From the NCBI GenBank assembly GCA_964540965.1, contig CAZIOT010000008.1, forward strand, positions 130,178-194,177: 64,000 bases of DNA. The letters run 5' to 3'. The stretch comes from JADYZU01 sp964540965 (GTDB lineage: Bacteria > Pseudomonadota > Alphaproteobacteria > Rhodobacterales > Rhodobacteraceae). The position numbers and the translations under genes are program-made. Below, in pieces: positions 7,642 through 15,963 of this stretch. How positions within the stretch are numbered: the stretch's first letter is position 1; every line of letters starts with the position of its first letter. The notes below the pieces were generated by a model that saw only the letters and a program-made list of their open reading frames with translations, was not told the origin of the DNA and searched no databases.

Positions 7642-9354
7642 TTACGCAAGCTGGTATTGCGGCGCCGACAGGATGCCATGCGCCACCCGGCGCAGCGCCG
7701 GTTCAAGATAGGTCTCGGCCTCGGCCAGGTCGTCGGTGCCGATCTCGTCCGTCAGCATGGCGACCAGCGCCTCGCGCGCCGGGGCCGACAGCGGCAGCCG
7801 CAGGAACCTGTCGGCCAGCGTGTCCACCGCCTGTTCGGCGGTTGCAGCGCCGTCGATCATCTCGGCCAGGCTGAATTGCCCCGGCGCCCGCGGGATCGGC
7901 TTGACCCGGCGCATCGCCTCTTGCCAGCCGTTGAGGCTGGCATAGCGGGTGTTGAACGTCTCGCGGATGCCGTCGACCATGCTGGGCGCGGCCCCATCTT
8001 CAAGCGTGGCGGCGGTGATCTCCATCCCGGCGTTGATGTTGCGGTTGACGCGGATCACCTCGTCGCCGGGGTCGTGCATCGGTTCCTGAAAGCCCACCAT
8101 GTCGGGAAACAGCACGTCCTTGGCGAAATTGCCGCGTTCGAACAGCAGGCCGGGCGTCAGCCACGCCCGCCCGCCCGACCAGCCGGCGACAGTCGGGGGA
8201 TAAAGCAGCACCTGCCCCAGCGTGCGGCCGACGCTGTTGGGGTCGGGCACGCCGGGCAGGCTGGACAGGCCCAGCTTGCGATAGGTCGAGACGATCAGTT
8301 CCGTCGGCGACTTGATATGCGTGGCGACCGAGGCGGCGCTGTAGAAATCCTCGCTCAGGAACAGCATCCGCAGGAAGGGCGTGATGGCATAGTCGCCGTC
8401 GCGGAACGCCGCGCCCAGCCGGCGGATCAGGTCGCCATCCGGATCTTCGCGCACGAAGAAGCGATAGATCTTGGCGGCGATGTAATTGGCCGTCTGTTCC
8501 TGTTCCAGGATGATGCGCAGGATGTCGTCGCCGTCGAACGCCCCTTCGCGGCCCAGGAACCGCTTGATGCCGGGGTCGTGCCGGTCGGGATCGAAGACGA
8601 AGATCAGGTCGTCATGGCCCCAGCCGGTAAAGGCGCGGGCCGCCTCGCGGATGTCGTCCTCGGTATAGTTGCCGACGCCCATGGTGAAGAGTTCCATGAC
8701 CTCGCGGCCGAAATTCTCGTTCGGGGCGCCGCGCACGTTCAGCGCGGCATCAAGGAACACCAGCATCGCCGGATCCTTGGACACCGCCGTCAGCAGGTCG
8801 CGGAAACTGCCCAAGGCGCCTTCGCGCAGGGTTTCGATCTGGTGCAGGGCCTTGCGGTAGTCGCGCAGCTTTTCCTCGCTGGTGGCGAAATGGCCGTGCC
8901 AGAACAGGGTCATCTTCTCGGCCAGCGGATGGCGCGAGCGCACCATGCGGTCGATCCACCAGAAGGCGACGCGGCGGGTTTCCAGCAGGGTCGCCCGCAG
9001 CCAGTAGAAGAAACGGTCGGTCACCGGCTGCAGCGGCCGGCTGCCGCCCGGTTTCACCTTGACCCCCATCGATTCGCCGGTGCGTTCGGCCAGTTCGGTC
9101 GCCGCCGGGCGGCTGGGCGGGAAATGCGTCAACGTCGCATCCCAGACGCCGGAATGGTCGAATGCCGACAGGTCCGATGTGTCGCCGCCCGCCAGCATGG
9201 CATCGACAGCCTGCGCCGGGGTCATCGCTGCCAGCCGGTCCACCTCTGCGGGCGGGCCGCCGAATCCGGCCCTTTCCAGAAGATGTGCCGCGCGGTCGCG
9301 CGACCAGTCCGCCTCGGCGATCGGGGACAACACCCCCGCCCTCGGTTCCGTCAT
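7642..9354 (-). CDS. DUF1800 family protein
   Basis: A 570-residue protein with the DUF1800 hallmarks FWHGHF (151-156), NFGREVMELFTMG (214-226) and EAARAFTGWG shortly after. ATG 9354 is chosen because GGAGGA stands nine bases upstream and homologues begin near the RAAHLLERAGFG motif (residues 21-32). There is no signal peptide. DUF1800 and DUF1501 genes are a well-known pair in many bacteria, with no agreed biochemical role. Here the pair sits between the ATPase and the binding-protein gene of one importer, all on the same strand, so they may process or sense the imported compound. That link is inference from gene order. Confidence 0.88.
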   Translation of the reverse strand: MTEPRAGVLSPIAEADWSRDRAAHLLERAGFGGPPAEVDRLAAMTPAQAVDAMLAGGDTSDLSAFDHSGVWDATLTHFPPSRPAATELAERTGESMGVKVKPGGSRPLQPVTDRFFYWLRATLLETRRVAFWWIDRMVRSRHPLAEKMTLFWHGHFATSEEKLRDYRKALHQIETLREGALGSFRDLLTAVSKDPAMLVFLDAALNVRGAPNENFGREVMELFTMGVGNYTEDDIREAARAFTGWGHDDLIFVFDPDRHDPGIKRFLGREGAFDGDDILRIILEQEQTANYIAAKIYRFFVREDPDGDLIRRLGAAFRDGDYAITPFLRMLFLSEDFYSAASVATHIKSPTELIVSTYRKLGLSSLPGVPDPNSVGRTLGQVLLYPPTVAGWSGGRAWLTPGLLFERGNFAKDVLFPDMVGFQEPMHDPGDEVIRVNRNINAGMEITAATLEDGAAPSMVDGIRETFNTRYASLNGWQEAMRRVKPIPRAPGQFSLAEMIDGAATAEQAVDTLADRFLRLPLSAPAREALVAMLTDEIGTDDLAEAETYLEPALRRVAHGILSAPQYQLA

Positions 9355-9424
9355 CAGCCTGTCCTCCCCGCCGTTCCCCCGGGCGGTCAGACAGTCATAA
9401 TGCGCGAGTGCGATGGCTGGCCCT

Positions 9425-10255
9425 CTATCCTTGCGATAGGCCCGGCTTATCGGCATCGCCAAAGGCGCCGGCCAGCTCCTCGAGCACGGCGCCGTCGCGG
9501 GCCATGGCGTGGATGCTGTTCCACAGGTGGCGGCGCAGGTCGACAAAGGCGGGGGTGGCGCGCGGGTCGTGCTGCCAGCGCGGTTCCGGAAGATCGACGG
9601 TCACGATCTGGTCCACGCGGCCGGGACGCGGGCGCAAAAGGACGACCCGCTGCGACAGCAGGATCGCCTCGTCGATGTCATGGGTGACAAAGACCACCGC
9701 CATCCGCCGGCGCGCCCACATGCGCAACAGTTCGGCCCGCAGCGTCTCGCGCGTCATGGCATCCAGCGCGGCAAAGGGTTCGTCCATCAGCAGGACCTGC
9801 GGTTCCACCGCCAGCGCGCGGGCCAGCCCGACGCGGCTTTGCATCCCCCCCGAAAGCTCGTGCGGATAGGCGTCGGCGAAATCGCGCAGGCCCACGGCAC
9901 CCAGCAGCGCCAGCGCCCGCGCCGCCCGCGTTGCGCGGTCAAGTCCCCGCAAGGCAAGGACGAATTCGATGTTCCCCGCCACCGTCCGCCACGGCAAGAG
10001 CCGCGCCGACTGGAACACCATGGCCATGTCCGAACTGGGGTCAGGCGGCCGGCCGCCCACAGTGACGCTGCCGGTATCGGGCCGGATCAGCCCGTTCATC
10101 AGCCGCAGCAGCGTGGTCTTGCCGCAGCCCGAGGGGCCGACAAGGCTGATGAATTCGCCCGCGCCGACATCAAAGCTGATGCCGCGCAGGGCCTCGACCT
10201 TGCCGTCCTTGAAGGACTTGCCGACGGCATTGAGACGGATCAGGGGTTCGGTCAT
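9425..10255 (-). CDS. ABC importer ATP-binding protein (SsuB/TauB type)
   Basis: ATPase of 276 residues with Walker A GPSGCGKTT, signature LSGGMQSR and Walker B VLLMDEPF followed by the D-loop ALDAMTRE and switch VTHDIDEA. This is the nitrate/sulfonate/taurine importer subclass. ATG 10255 follows the permease stop by seven bases; an in-frame ATG farther upstream lies within the permease gene and is unlikely. It energises the permease at 10263-11090 with the binding protein at 5313-6344 as presumed partner. Confidence 0.92.
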   Translation of the reverse strand: MTEPLIRLNAVGKSFKDGKVEALRGISFDVGAGEFISLVGPSGCGKTTLLRLMNGLIRPDTGSVTVGGRPPDPSSDMAMVFQSARLLPWRTVAGNIEFVLALRGLDRATRAARALALLGAVGLRDFADAYPHELSGGMQSRVGLARALAVEPQVLLMDEPFAALDAMTRETLRAELLRMWARRRMAVVFVTHDIDEAILLSQRVVLLRPRPGRVDQIVTVDLPEPRWQHDPRATPAFVDLRRHLWNSIHAMARDGAVLEELAGAFGDADKPGLSQG

Positions 10256-10262
10256 CGCAGCC

Positions 10263-11090
10263 TCAGGCCCGCCAGCGGCCATAGCGCCGCTCGACCCAGC
10301 GCAGGGCGGCGGTGATCGCGGTGCCAAGCGCCATCAGCACGATGACGACGGCGAAATACTTGTCCATCTGGAAACGGTTGCCGGCCGCCACCAAGAGCCC
10401 GCCAAGGCCCGATTGCGCCATCGTCATCTCGGCAATGACCGTGCCGACCGTGCAGATCGCGGCGCCGATGCGCAGCCCCGACAGGATCGAGGGCAGCGCA
10501 TCGGGCACCATGACCTGCCAGAACAGGGCCCGGCGCGAGGCGCCGAAGGATTGCGCCATCTCGACCAGATCGCGGTTGGCGCTGGCGATGCCCGAGGCGG
10601 TGTTGATCAGGATCGGAAAGAAGGCGGCGTTCCAGACCACGACCACCTTCGCCTCGGTATAAAGGCCGAACCAGACGATGACGAGCGGGATGAAGGCGGC
10701 GCCGGGCGTTGCGTTCATCGCATTGACGAACGGATCAAGCACCCGGTTGAGAAAGGGAAATCCGCCCAGAATGACGCCGCCGATGATGCCGGTGCTGGCG
10801 GCCAGCACGAAGCCCAGGACAAGCACCGCCAGCGACTGGCCCAGGGCGTTGATCATCGTGGCATCGGACCACAAAAGGACGAACTGCCGGGCCACCGCGG
10901 CGGGGCGCGGCATGACGATGTTGCCCTGTGTCGCATTCAGCACCTGCATGCCGACCAGCATCAGGACAATCAGCGCCACCCAGCAGGCCCAGACAGCGGT
11001 GCGGGTTCGCGCGCGGGCGCGCTCTGCCGCGGTGCGAGCCGTCCTCGCTGCGGGCGCCGCCGTCGCGACCGTCCGATCCATGCTGTCCAT
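10263..11090 (-). CDS. ABC importer permease (SsuC/TauC type)
   Basis: A 275-residue integral membrane protein with about six transmembrane segments and the EAA-type loop (MAQSFGASRRALFWQVMVPDALPSI, residues roughly 180-204, with the conserved Gly). It is the promoter-proximal gene of the ABC/DUF1800/DUF1501 operon. The start is uncertain between ATG 11090 and ATG 11081; neither has a good ribosome site. The N-terminal 30 residues are rich in Ala and Arg and precede the first membrane helix. Confidence 0.9.
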   Translation of the reverse strand: MDSMDRTVATAAPAARTARTAAERARARTRTAVWACWVALIVLMLVGMQVLNATQGNIVMPRPAAVARQFVLLWSDATMINALGQSLAVLVLGFVLAASTGIIGGVILGGFPFLNRVLDPFVNAMNATPGAAFIPLVIVWFGLYTEAKVVVVWNAAFFPILINTASGIASANRDLVEMAQSFGASRRALFWQVMVPDALPSILSGLRIGAAICTVGTVIAEMTMAQSGLGGLLVAAGNRFQMDKYFAVVIVLMALGTAITAALRWVERRYGRWRA

Positions 11091-11149
11091 GCGTTCACCC
11101 GGCCGCCTTTGGCCGATTCCTCCTGCCTCGTCGGCCTACACTAGCGTCG

Positions 11150-11195
11150 AAGTGGATCAGGGGGGCTTATGTCGGCCATAAGTCCATCAGGGGGG
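11150..11195. promoter_or_regulatory. Direct repeats plus palindrome upstream of the ABC/DUF1800 operon
   Basis: Two 16-base copies AAGTGGATCAGGGGGG (11150-11165) and AAGTCCATCAGGGGGG (11180-11195) start exactly 30 bases apart and differ at two positions. Between them lies the palindrome CTTATG-TCGGC-CATAAG (11166-11182). They are 60 bases upstream of the minus-strand permease start. The layout suggests a protein-binding array controlling that operon; no regulator gene adjoins it. Confidence 0.5.
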
Positions 11196-11201
11196 TGCCG
11201 G

Positions 11202-11843
11202 TCAGCCCACGATCCCGTCAAGCGGCCCCACCACCCGGCCCCGCCGCATCGGCACGCAATCCGCGGGCGGATCGGGCGCGACCGCGATGCCGGCACCGTC
11301 AAGCCGGTCAACGAAGCGTTCCAGATCCGCCATGCCGCCGCCGGCAATGTCGTGCAGGGCGATCAGCGCGTGCGACTGCGCCGTGATCCGCTCCATTGCC
11401 AGGTCAACCCAATCGCCGCCGGTCCAGTCGCCGGCCACCACCGACCACAAGACCAGCGTATGCCCGCTTGCCGCCAGATGGTCGACGATGCCCTGCGTCA
11501 GCACACCGGGCCGCAGCACGCCGCCGCCGGCCGAGGGGCGGAACATCCGCTCGGGCGCGATCAGGTCGCCAAGCAGCGAATCGGTGCGGTCGATCTCCCT
11601 GATCGCCTGTGCCAGCGGCAGCGCGCCAAAGGGGCGCGGGTGAGAAAAGGTGTGGTTGCCGATGCCATGGCCCTCGGCCGCCGCGCGGCGCATCAGTTCC
11701 GGCGCACCGGGCCAAAGCAGCCGTTCGCCGACCGGAAAGAACAACGCCCGCAGGCCGCGCCGCGCCAGCAGGTCCAGCACGGCGGGCGTCACCTCGGGGT
11801 CCGGCCCGTTGTCAAAGCTGATCGTTACCCGGCGCTCTGCCAT
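11202..11843 (-). CDS. Polysaccharide deacetylase (NodB homology) family protein
   Basis: A 213-residue protein made of a single NodB-type carbohydrate esterase 4 domain. Motif 1 is ISFDNGPD (residues 8-15), motif 2 is NHTFSH, motif 3 FRPSAGG, and the C-terminal motifs WSVVAGDW and LIALHDI are present. The usual TFDD metal-binding pair reads F-D-N here, so the second Asp is Asn. No signal peptide is visible, so it probably acts in the cytoplasm or on a small substrate. ATG 11843 fits the domain start. It is divergent from the VOC gene at 11922. Confidence 0.85.
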   Translation of the reverse strand: MAERRVTISFDNGPDPEVTPAVLDLLARRGLRALFFPVGERLLWPGAPELMRRAAAEGHGIGNHTFSHPRPFGALPLAQAIREIDRTDSLLGDLIAPERMFRPSAGGGVLRPGVLTQGIVDHLAASGHTLVLWSVVAGDWTGGDWVDLAMERITAQSHALIALHDIAGGGMADLERFVDRLDGAGIAVAPDPPADCVPMRRGRVVGPLDGIVG

Positions 11844-11921
11844 CTTGCCCTTCCGGCGATCCGCAGCGACACTGGCCGCCCGCACGCTTCCCCCCGCGCG
11901 CGTCCCACCGGAGGACTTTCC

Positions 11922-12329
11922 ATGCCGCAGATGGTTTTCATCAACCTGCCCGTGACCGATATCGCACGGTCGCGGGCATTCTACGAATCGCTTGGCTTTT
12001 CGATCAATCCGCAATTCTCGGATGATGAAACCGCCTGCGTCGTGGTGTCCGAGACGATCTATTTCATGATCATGACCCACGGGAAATTCGCCGGCTTCTC
12101 GCCCCGGCCCATCGCCGACACGCAGGCCGCGACCTCGGCCCTGATCGCGCTGACCCGCGACAGCCGCGAGGCGGTCGATGCCTTTGGCGCGGCGGTGGTC
12201 GCCAACGGCGGCAGCGACAACGGCAAGCCGCAGGACCTGGGCTTCATGTATGGCCAAAGCTATTCCGACCCCGACGGCCATGTGCTCGAGGTGGTCTGGA
12301 TGGATCCGGCGGCCGCCGGCGGCGCGTGA
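11922..12329 (+). CDS. VOC-superfamily (glyoxalase-like) protein
   Basis: A 135-residue protein with the paired beta-alpha-beta-beta-beta pattern of the vicinal oxygen chelate fold: MVFINLPVTDIARSRAFYES at the start and YSDPDGHVLEVVWMDP at the end. It resembles the lactoylglutathione-lyase-related group often annotated as glyoxalase or bleomycin-resistance-like; substrate unknown. A strong CCGGAGGA ribosome site lies upstream. Its stop overlaps the GTG of the following acetyltransferase, so the two are translationally coupled. Confidence 0.88.
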   Translation: MPQMVFINLPVTDIARSRAFYESLGFSINPQFSDDETACVVVSETIYFMIMTHGKFAGFSPRPIADTQAATSALIALTRDSREAVDAFGAAVVANGGSDNGKPQDLGFMYGQSYSDPDGHVLEVVWMDPAAAGGA

Positions 12330-12775
12330 CGATCACGGTCGCGCCGGCCGCGCCACAGGATGGCGCGGCGATCCTGCGCATGGCCGGCGCGCTGGCCGCC
12401 CACCACGGCGATGCCGCCACCCTGACCGCGGCCACGTTGGCGCGCGACCTGTTCGGCCCCGACCCGTGGTGCCATGCGCTGGTCGCCCGGGCTGACGGGG
12501 CGGCTGCCGGCTTTGCCGCCTTCACCCGCCTTTGCCACCTGCCCGCCGGTCGCCGCGGGATCGAGATCACCAGCCTGTGGACCGATCCCGACCACCGCGG
12601 GCGCGGCATCGGCAGCGCGCTGGTCGCGGCCTGCATCGACCGGGCGCGGGCGCAATCCTGCGACCTGATCGCGATCGGCGCCCATCCCGACAACCACGCC
12701 GCACAGGCATTCCATGCCGCCCGCGGCTTTCAGCGCCGCGACGGCAGCGGCATCAGGTTCCGCATGGATCTGTGA
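12326..12775 (+). CDS. GNAT-family N-acetyltransferase
   Basis: A 149-residue GNAT protein. The acetyl-CoA pyrophosphate loop is DHRGRGIGSAL (about residues 91-101), preceded by beta-4 GIEITSLWTDP and followed by HPDNHAAQAFHAARGFQRRD. It starts with GTG at 12326 that shares bases with the VOC gene's stop (GTGA), which decides this start. Substrate unknown. It converges on the DsbD-N-like gene with four bases between stops. Confidence 0.88.
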   Translation: MTITVAPAAPQDGAAILRMAGALAAHHGDAATLTAATLARDLFGPDPWCHALVARADGAAAGFAAFTRLCHLPAGRRGIEITSLWTDPDHRGRGIGSALVAACIDRARAQSCDLIAIGAHPDNHAAQAFHAARGFQRRDGSGIRFRMDL

Positions 12776-12779
12776 GGCG

Positions 12780-13583
12780 CTAACCCGCGGCGCAGCCAAG
12801 GATATCGACGGCGCGGTCGGCGCCCAGCACGGTAAAGCGCAAGGCAGAGCGGTCGACCGCCACCGCGCGCCCGTCGGTCGGCAGCAGGTCGGCGCTGGCG
12901 ATCAGCACATCGCCCTGCCGCGTCACCTCGGCCGGCGAGACCCAAAGGCCGGGGTCGCCTGTTTCGACCACCACCACCTCCTCGCCGCCGCTGGGCGGCA
13001 GCGGCAGGCGCGCGGTCAGCGTCAGGCCGCGCCCGGAGGCCGCCAGCGCGCAGGTCACGGTGCCGGCCCCGGCGCCCGACGCGGTCAGCGGCTGATCGAC
13101 AAGGGCGGCGGCAATCGCCGGATCGCGCCGGCCCTCGACCGGGAGTTCGGCGTCGAACCGCGCCTCGACCGGCACGCAGATCTCGTCACAGATGCCGAAT
13201 GCGACATGGCCGGCCAGGCGGGCCGGCGCGCCGGCGTCGCCAAGGGTGATCTCGACCGGGATCACCACCTCGTCCAGATAGCCGATGGACTGCATGCCCG
13301 ATTGTTCGAACACCTGCGGCACCGGCCAGTGAAAGGCCGCGGCCGCGACATTCTGCGAACCGTCAAAGCTGAACAGCGGCGGAATCCCCGCCTCGCCCGG
13401 TGCACGCCAGTAGGTCTTCCACCCCGGCGCAAGGCGAAAGCGGATCGCCGCCATGCGGGTGCCGCGGTCGGTCTGCCAGCCGGGCAGGATGTCGACCTGC
13501 ACCACGCCCTCGGGCAGGGCGGACTGCGCCGGGGCGGCTGCGGGCAGGAATATGACAAGGGCGGCAAGGGCGGCGCGAAGCAT
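12780..13583 (-). CDS. DsbD N-terminal-domain (cDsbD-alpha-like) periplasmic protein
   Basis: A 267-residue protein with signal peptide MLRAALAALVIFLPAAAPAQ and a fold like the immunoglobulin-like N-terminal domain of the thiol:disulfide interchange protein DsbD. The likely redox pair is Cys132/Cys136 in FGICDEICVPVE. The membrane and thioredoxin-like parts of DsbD are absent, so electrons would have to come from another protein such as CcdA. Similar stand-alone proteins are common in Rhodobacterales. It is divergent from the YqgE gene. Confidence 0.8.
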   Translation of the reverse strand: MLRAALAALVIFLPAAAPAQSALPEGVVQVDILPGWQTDRGTRMAAIRFRLAPGWKTYWRAPGEAGIPPLFSFDGSQNVAAAAFHWPVPQVFEQSGMQSIGYLDEVVIPVEITLGDAGAPARLAGHVAFGICDEICVPVEARFDAELPVEGRRDPAIAAALVDQPLTASGAGAGTVTCALAASGRGLTLTARLPLPPSGGEEVVVVETGDPGLWVSPAEVTRQGDVLIASADLLPTDGRAVAVDRSALRFTVLGADRAVDILGCAAG

Positions 13584-13687
13584 GGCCCATTCCTTGGCCG
13601 AAGGCCGCGGATTGGAAAGTCACGTTGGCTTGAGACCCCCGCCACCGCCCCCTTGCGCGTGGCCTTCCGGCATCACATCATCGGGAC

Positions 13688-14254
13688 ATGGTTCAGGTCT
13701 CGCCCCTCACGGCCAAGCTGCTGATCGCCATGCCCGGCATGGGCGACCCGCGCTTCGCGCGCAGTGTGGTGTTCCTCTGCGCCCATTCCGCCGATGGTGC
13801 CATGGGCCTGATCGTGAACAAGCCGGCGGCGGACGTGAACTTTCCGGCGCTGCTTGACCAGCTGGACATTCCGCATTCGCGCGGCGCCCGCGACATCCGC
13901 GTCCATTTCGGCGGGCCGGTGGAACATGGCCGCGGCTTCGTGCTGCACAGCGCCGAATACCGTTCGGCGCATGGCACGATGACGGTGGATGGCGGCACCT
14001 CGCTTTCGGCGACGCTCGATGTGCTGGAACGGCTGGCCGAGGGTCGCGGCCCCGAGCGGGCGCTGTTCGCGCTGGGTTATTCCGGCTGGGGTCCGGGCCA
14101 GCTCGAGGCCGAGATCGCCCAGAACGGCTGGCTGGTCGCCGATGCCGAGGCCGACATCCTGTTCGACGCAGAGGACGACAGCAAATGGTCCCGCGCGCTG
14201 GCGCTTCTGGGCGCCGATCCGGCCAGCCTGTCGGCGATTTCGGGCCGCGCGTGA
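13688..14254 (+). CDS. YqgE/AlgH family protein
   Basis: A 188-residue protein of the UPF0301 family: LLIAMPGMGDPRFARSVVF near the N-terminus, GAMGLIVNK in the middle and FALGYSGWGPGQLEAEI near residues 122-138 are typical. The family function is unresolved; AlgH was first linked to alginate regulation in Pseudomonas. It heads a run of three overlapping genes: its TGA shares bases with the GTG of the lipoprotein gene at 14251. Confidence 0.92.
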   Translation: MVQVSPLTAKLLIAMPGMGDPRFARSVVFLCAHSADGAMGLIVNKPAADVNFPALLDQLDIPHSRGARDIRVHFGGPVEHGRGFVLHSAEYRSAHGTMTVDGGTSLSATLDVLERLAEGRGPERALFALGYSGWGPGQLEAEIAQNGWLVADAEADILFDAEDDSKWSRALALLGADPASLSAISGRA

Positions 14255-15111
14255 GGGTGCTTGCCGCGCTGGTGCTGGCGGTCCTGGCCGGTTGCGCCGG
14301 CCATACCGGACCGGGCGACCTGCCCGCCGATTCCACCACCGACCTGTCCGCCTGCTGCGCACTGGCTGTGCCGTTCAGCCCGGCCGCGCTGGAAAACCTC
14401 GCCACCGTGCTGCCGGCGCTGACCCCGATGGGACGCGACATGGCGCTGCGCCCCGGCCATCTGGCGCGGCATCCTGAGGCGCTGGCGGCGCTGGCAGACG
14501 AGGTACAGCCGCTCGATATCCTGATGGTGTCGACGCGGCAGCACCTGACCGGAAATGTCCTGCCCGGCTATTTCAACCATGCCGCGCTGGTGCTGGGGTC
14601 CGAGGCCGATCTGCGCGCGCTGGGCCTGTGGTCTGATCCGGCGATCCTGCCGCTGCGCGAGGCGGTCCGCGCCGGCGGCACCCTGGCGATCGAGGCGAGC
14701 GGCGCCGCCGTTGCCCCGGTGCCGCTGGCGCGCCTTGCCGATGCCGACGGCATCGCGGTGCTGCGGCCCGCCGGGCTGGCGCGCGCCGAACGCCGCGCGG
14801 CAGTCCTGCGCCTGACCGGCCACATCGGCACGCCCTTTGACTTCCGCTTCGACATGGCGACGCCCGGTTGCCTGTTCTGCACCGAACTTGTCGATGTCAC
14901 CCTGCCCGGCCTGAGCCTGCCGCGGCGCGAGGTGGCCGGGCGGCAGACCATCGTCCCCGATGACGTCGCCCGCCTTGCGCTGGATGGCGGCGCGCTGGGC
15001 CTTGCCGCCTTTCTTTACGCCGACCGCAAGGACTGGCACCGCGGCGATGCCGCGCTTCTGTCGGCCAGCATCGCCGCGAACTGGCCCGCCACGCCCGGAG
15101 CTGACCCATGA
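14251..15111 (+). CDS. YiiX/YebB-like permuted papain-fold lipoprotein
   Basis: A 286-residue predicted lipoprotein: MRVLAALVLAVLAGC carries an LAGC lipobox with Cys15. The body resembles the YiiX/YebB branch of circularly permuted NlpC/P60-like cysteine hydrolases, with candidate catalytic His110 in PGYFNHAALVLG and Cys210 in CLFCTELVDVTL. Such enzymes may cut peptides, amides or acyl groups in the envelope; the substrate here is unknown. The GTG start overlaps the YqgE stop (GTGA), and the stop overlaps the ATG of slyX (ATGA). Confidence 0.72.
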   Translation: MRVLAALVLAVLAGCAGHTGPGDLPADSTTDLSACCALAVPFSPAALENLATVLPALTPMGRDMALRPGHLARHPEALAALADEVQPLDILMVSTRQHLTGNVLPGYFNHAALVLGSEADLRALGLWSDPAILPLREAVRAGGTLAIEASGAAVAPVPLARLADADGIAVLRPAGLARAERRAAVLRLTGHIGTPFDFRFDMATPGCLFCTELVDVTLPGLSLPRREVAGRQTIVPDDVARLALDGGALGLAAFLYADRKDWHRGDAALLSASIAANWPATPGADP

Positions 15112-15305
15112 CCGACCTGACCGAAGTGGAAGAACGCCTTGCCCATCTGATCCGGCTGACCGACGAACTGTCCGACATCGTCGCCCGTCAGGAACGCGAG
15201 ATCGCGGTGCTGACGCGGCGGGTGCAGATGCTGATGGAGCGCGAGGCCGAACGCGAGGCGGCGGGCGACGCCCCCGACCCCAACCAGCGCCCGCCGCACT
15301 GGTAG
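15108..15305 (+). CDS. slyX: SlyX family protein
   Basis: A 65-residue coiled-coil protein. Residues 1-45 form heptads (VEERLAHLIRLTDELSDIVA) and the end is the family hallmark RPPHW. SlyX proteins are small, of unknown function. It overlaps the preceding lipoprotein gene by ATGA and stops one base from the convergent gene at 15307. Confidence 0.85.
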   Translation: MTDLTEVEERLAHLIRLTDELSDIVARQEREIAVLTRRVQMLMEREAEREAAGDAPDPNQRPPHW

Positions 15306-15306
15306 G

Positions 15307-15873
15307 TCAGATGTCCTTCAGCCCCGCCGCGGCGACCTGCCCCTGATAAAGCAGGATCTCGGCAAAGCGGTGGCCGGCGCCGAAGGTTTCATAGGCGGTG
15401 ACAAAGGCGGTGCGGGCGGCAAGGTCTTCGGCGCGGGCGCCGCAGGGCTGGCCCGAGGCGACGCCGCAAAAGGCGGCCTTGACCTCTTCATAGGCCGTAT
15501 CGACCGCCGACCAGGGCTGGTCGGCATTGTCGCCGCGATAGCGCATCGCCTCGTGCGTGGCGACATCGCCGAACAGGACCATGGCGGCGGTGAACTGCAC
15601 CGCGCAGCCGCCGTCGATGCCGGTGACATAATGGGTCCGCGGCTCGACCGAGCCGGCGGCGCTGTCCCAAAGGGTATAGCGCGCGGCGGTTTCCACCGGC
15701 GTGCCAAGCGCCGCCTCGTCCAGCCCGCAGACGCGCCCGACCTCGCCAAAGGGCAGCAGGGTGCCGGCGACGATTTCCGGCGCGGCGCCGCTGTCGGGCA
15801 GCGCGGGACCGGCGCCAGCGTCAAGGCAGGCGGCAAGGCCGGTCAGGGCAGCAAGGGCAAGGACGGGACGCAT
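15307..15873 (-). CDS. Hypothetical lipoprotein
   Basis: A 188-residue protein with signal sequence MRPVLALAALTGLAAC, whose LAAC fits a lipobox (Cys16). The mature part has four further cysteines (in GRVCGL, GGCAVQ, AFCGV and QPCGA), which could form two disulfides. I do not recognise a domain; similar hypothetical proteins occur in Rhodobacterales. It is a single gene convergent with slyX. Confidence 0.7.
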   Translation of the reverse strand: MRPVLALAALTGLAACLDAGAGPALPDSGAAPEIVAGTLLPFGEVGRVCGLDEAALGTPVETAARYTLWDSAAGSVEPRTHYVTGIDGGCAVQFTAAMVLFGDVATHEAMRYRGDNADQPWSAVDTAYEEVKAAFCGVASGQPCGARAEDLAARTAFVTAYETFGAGHRFAEILLYQGQVAAAGLKDI

Positions 15874-15963
15874 CGGATTTCTGCCTTAGACCAAGGGGAT
15901 CGGGCAAGCCTAGCGGCGCGCCCTGCCCCGGTCCACCGATTTCCGGCGGCCGGGGGCAGGCCC

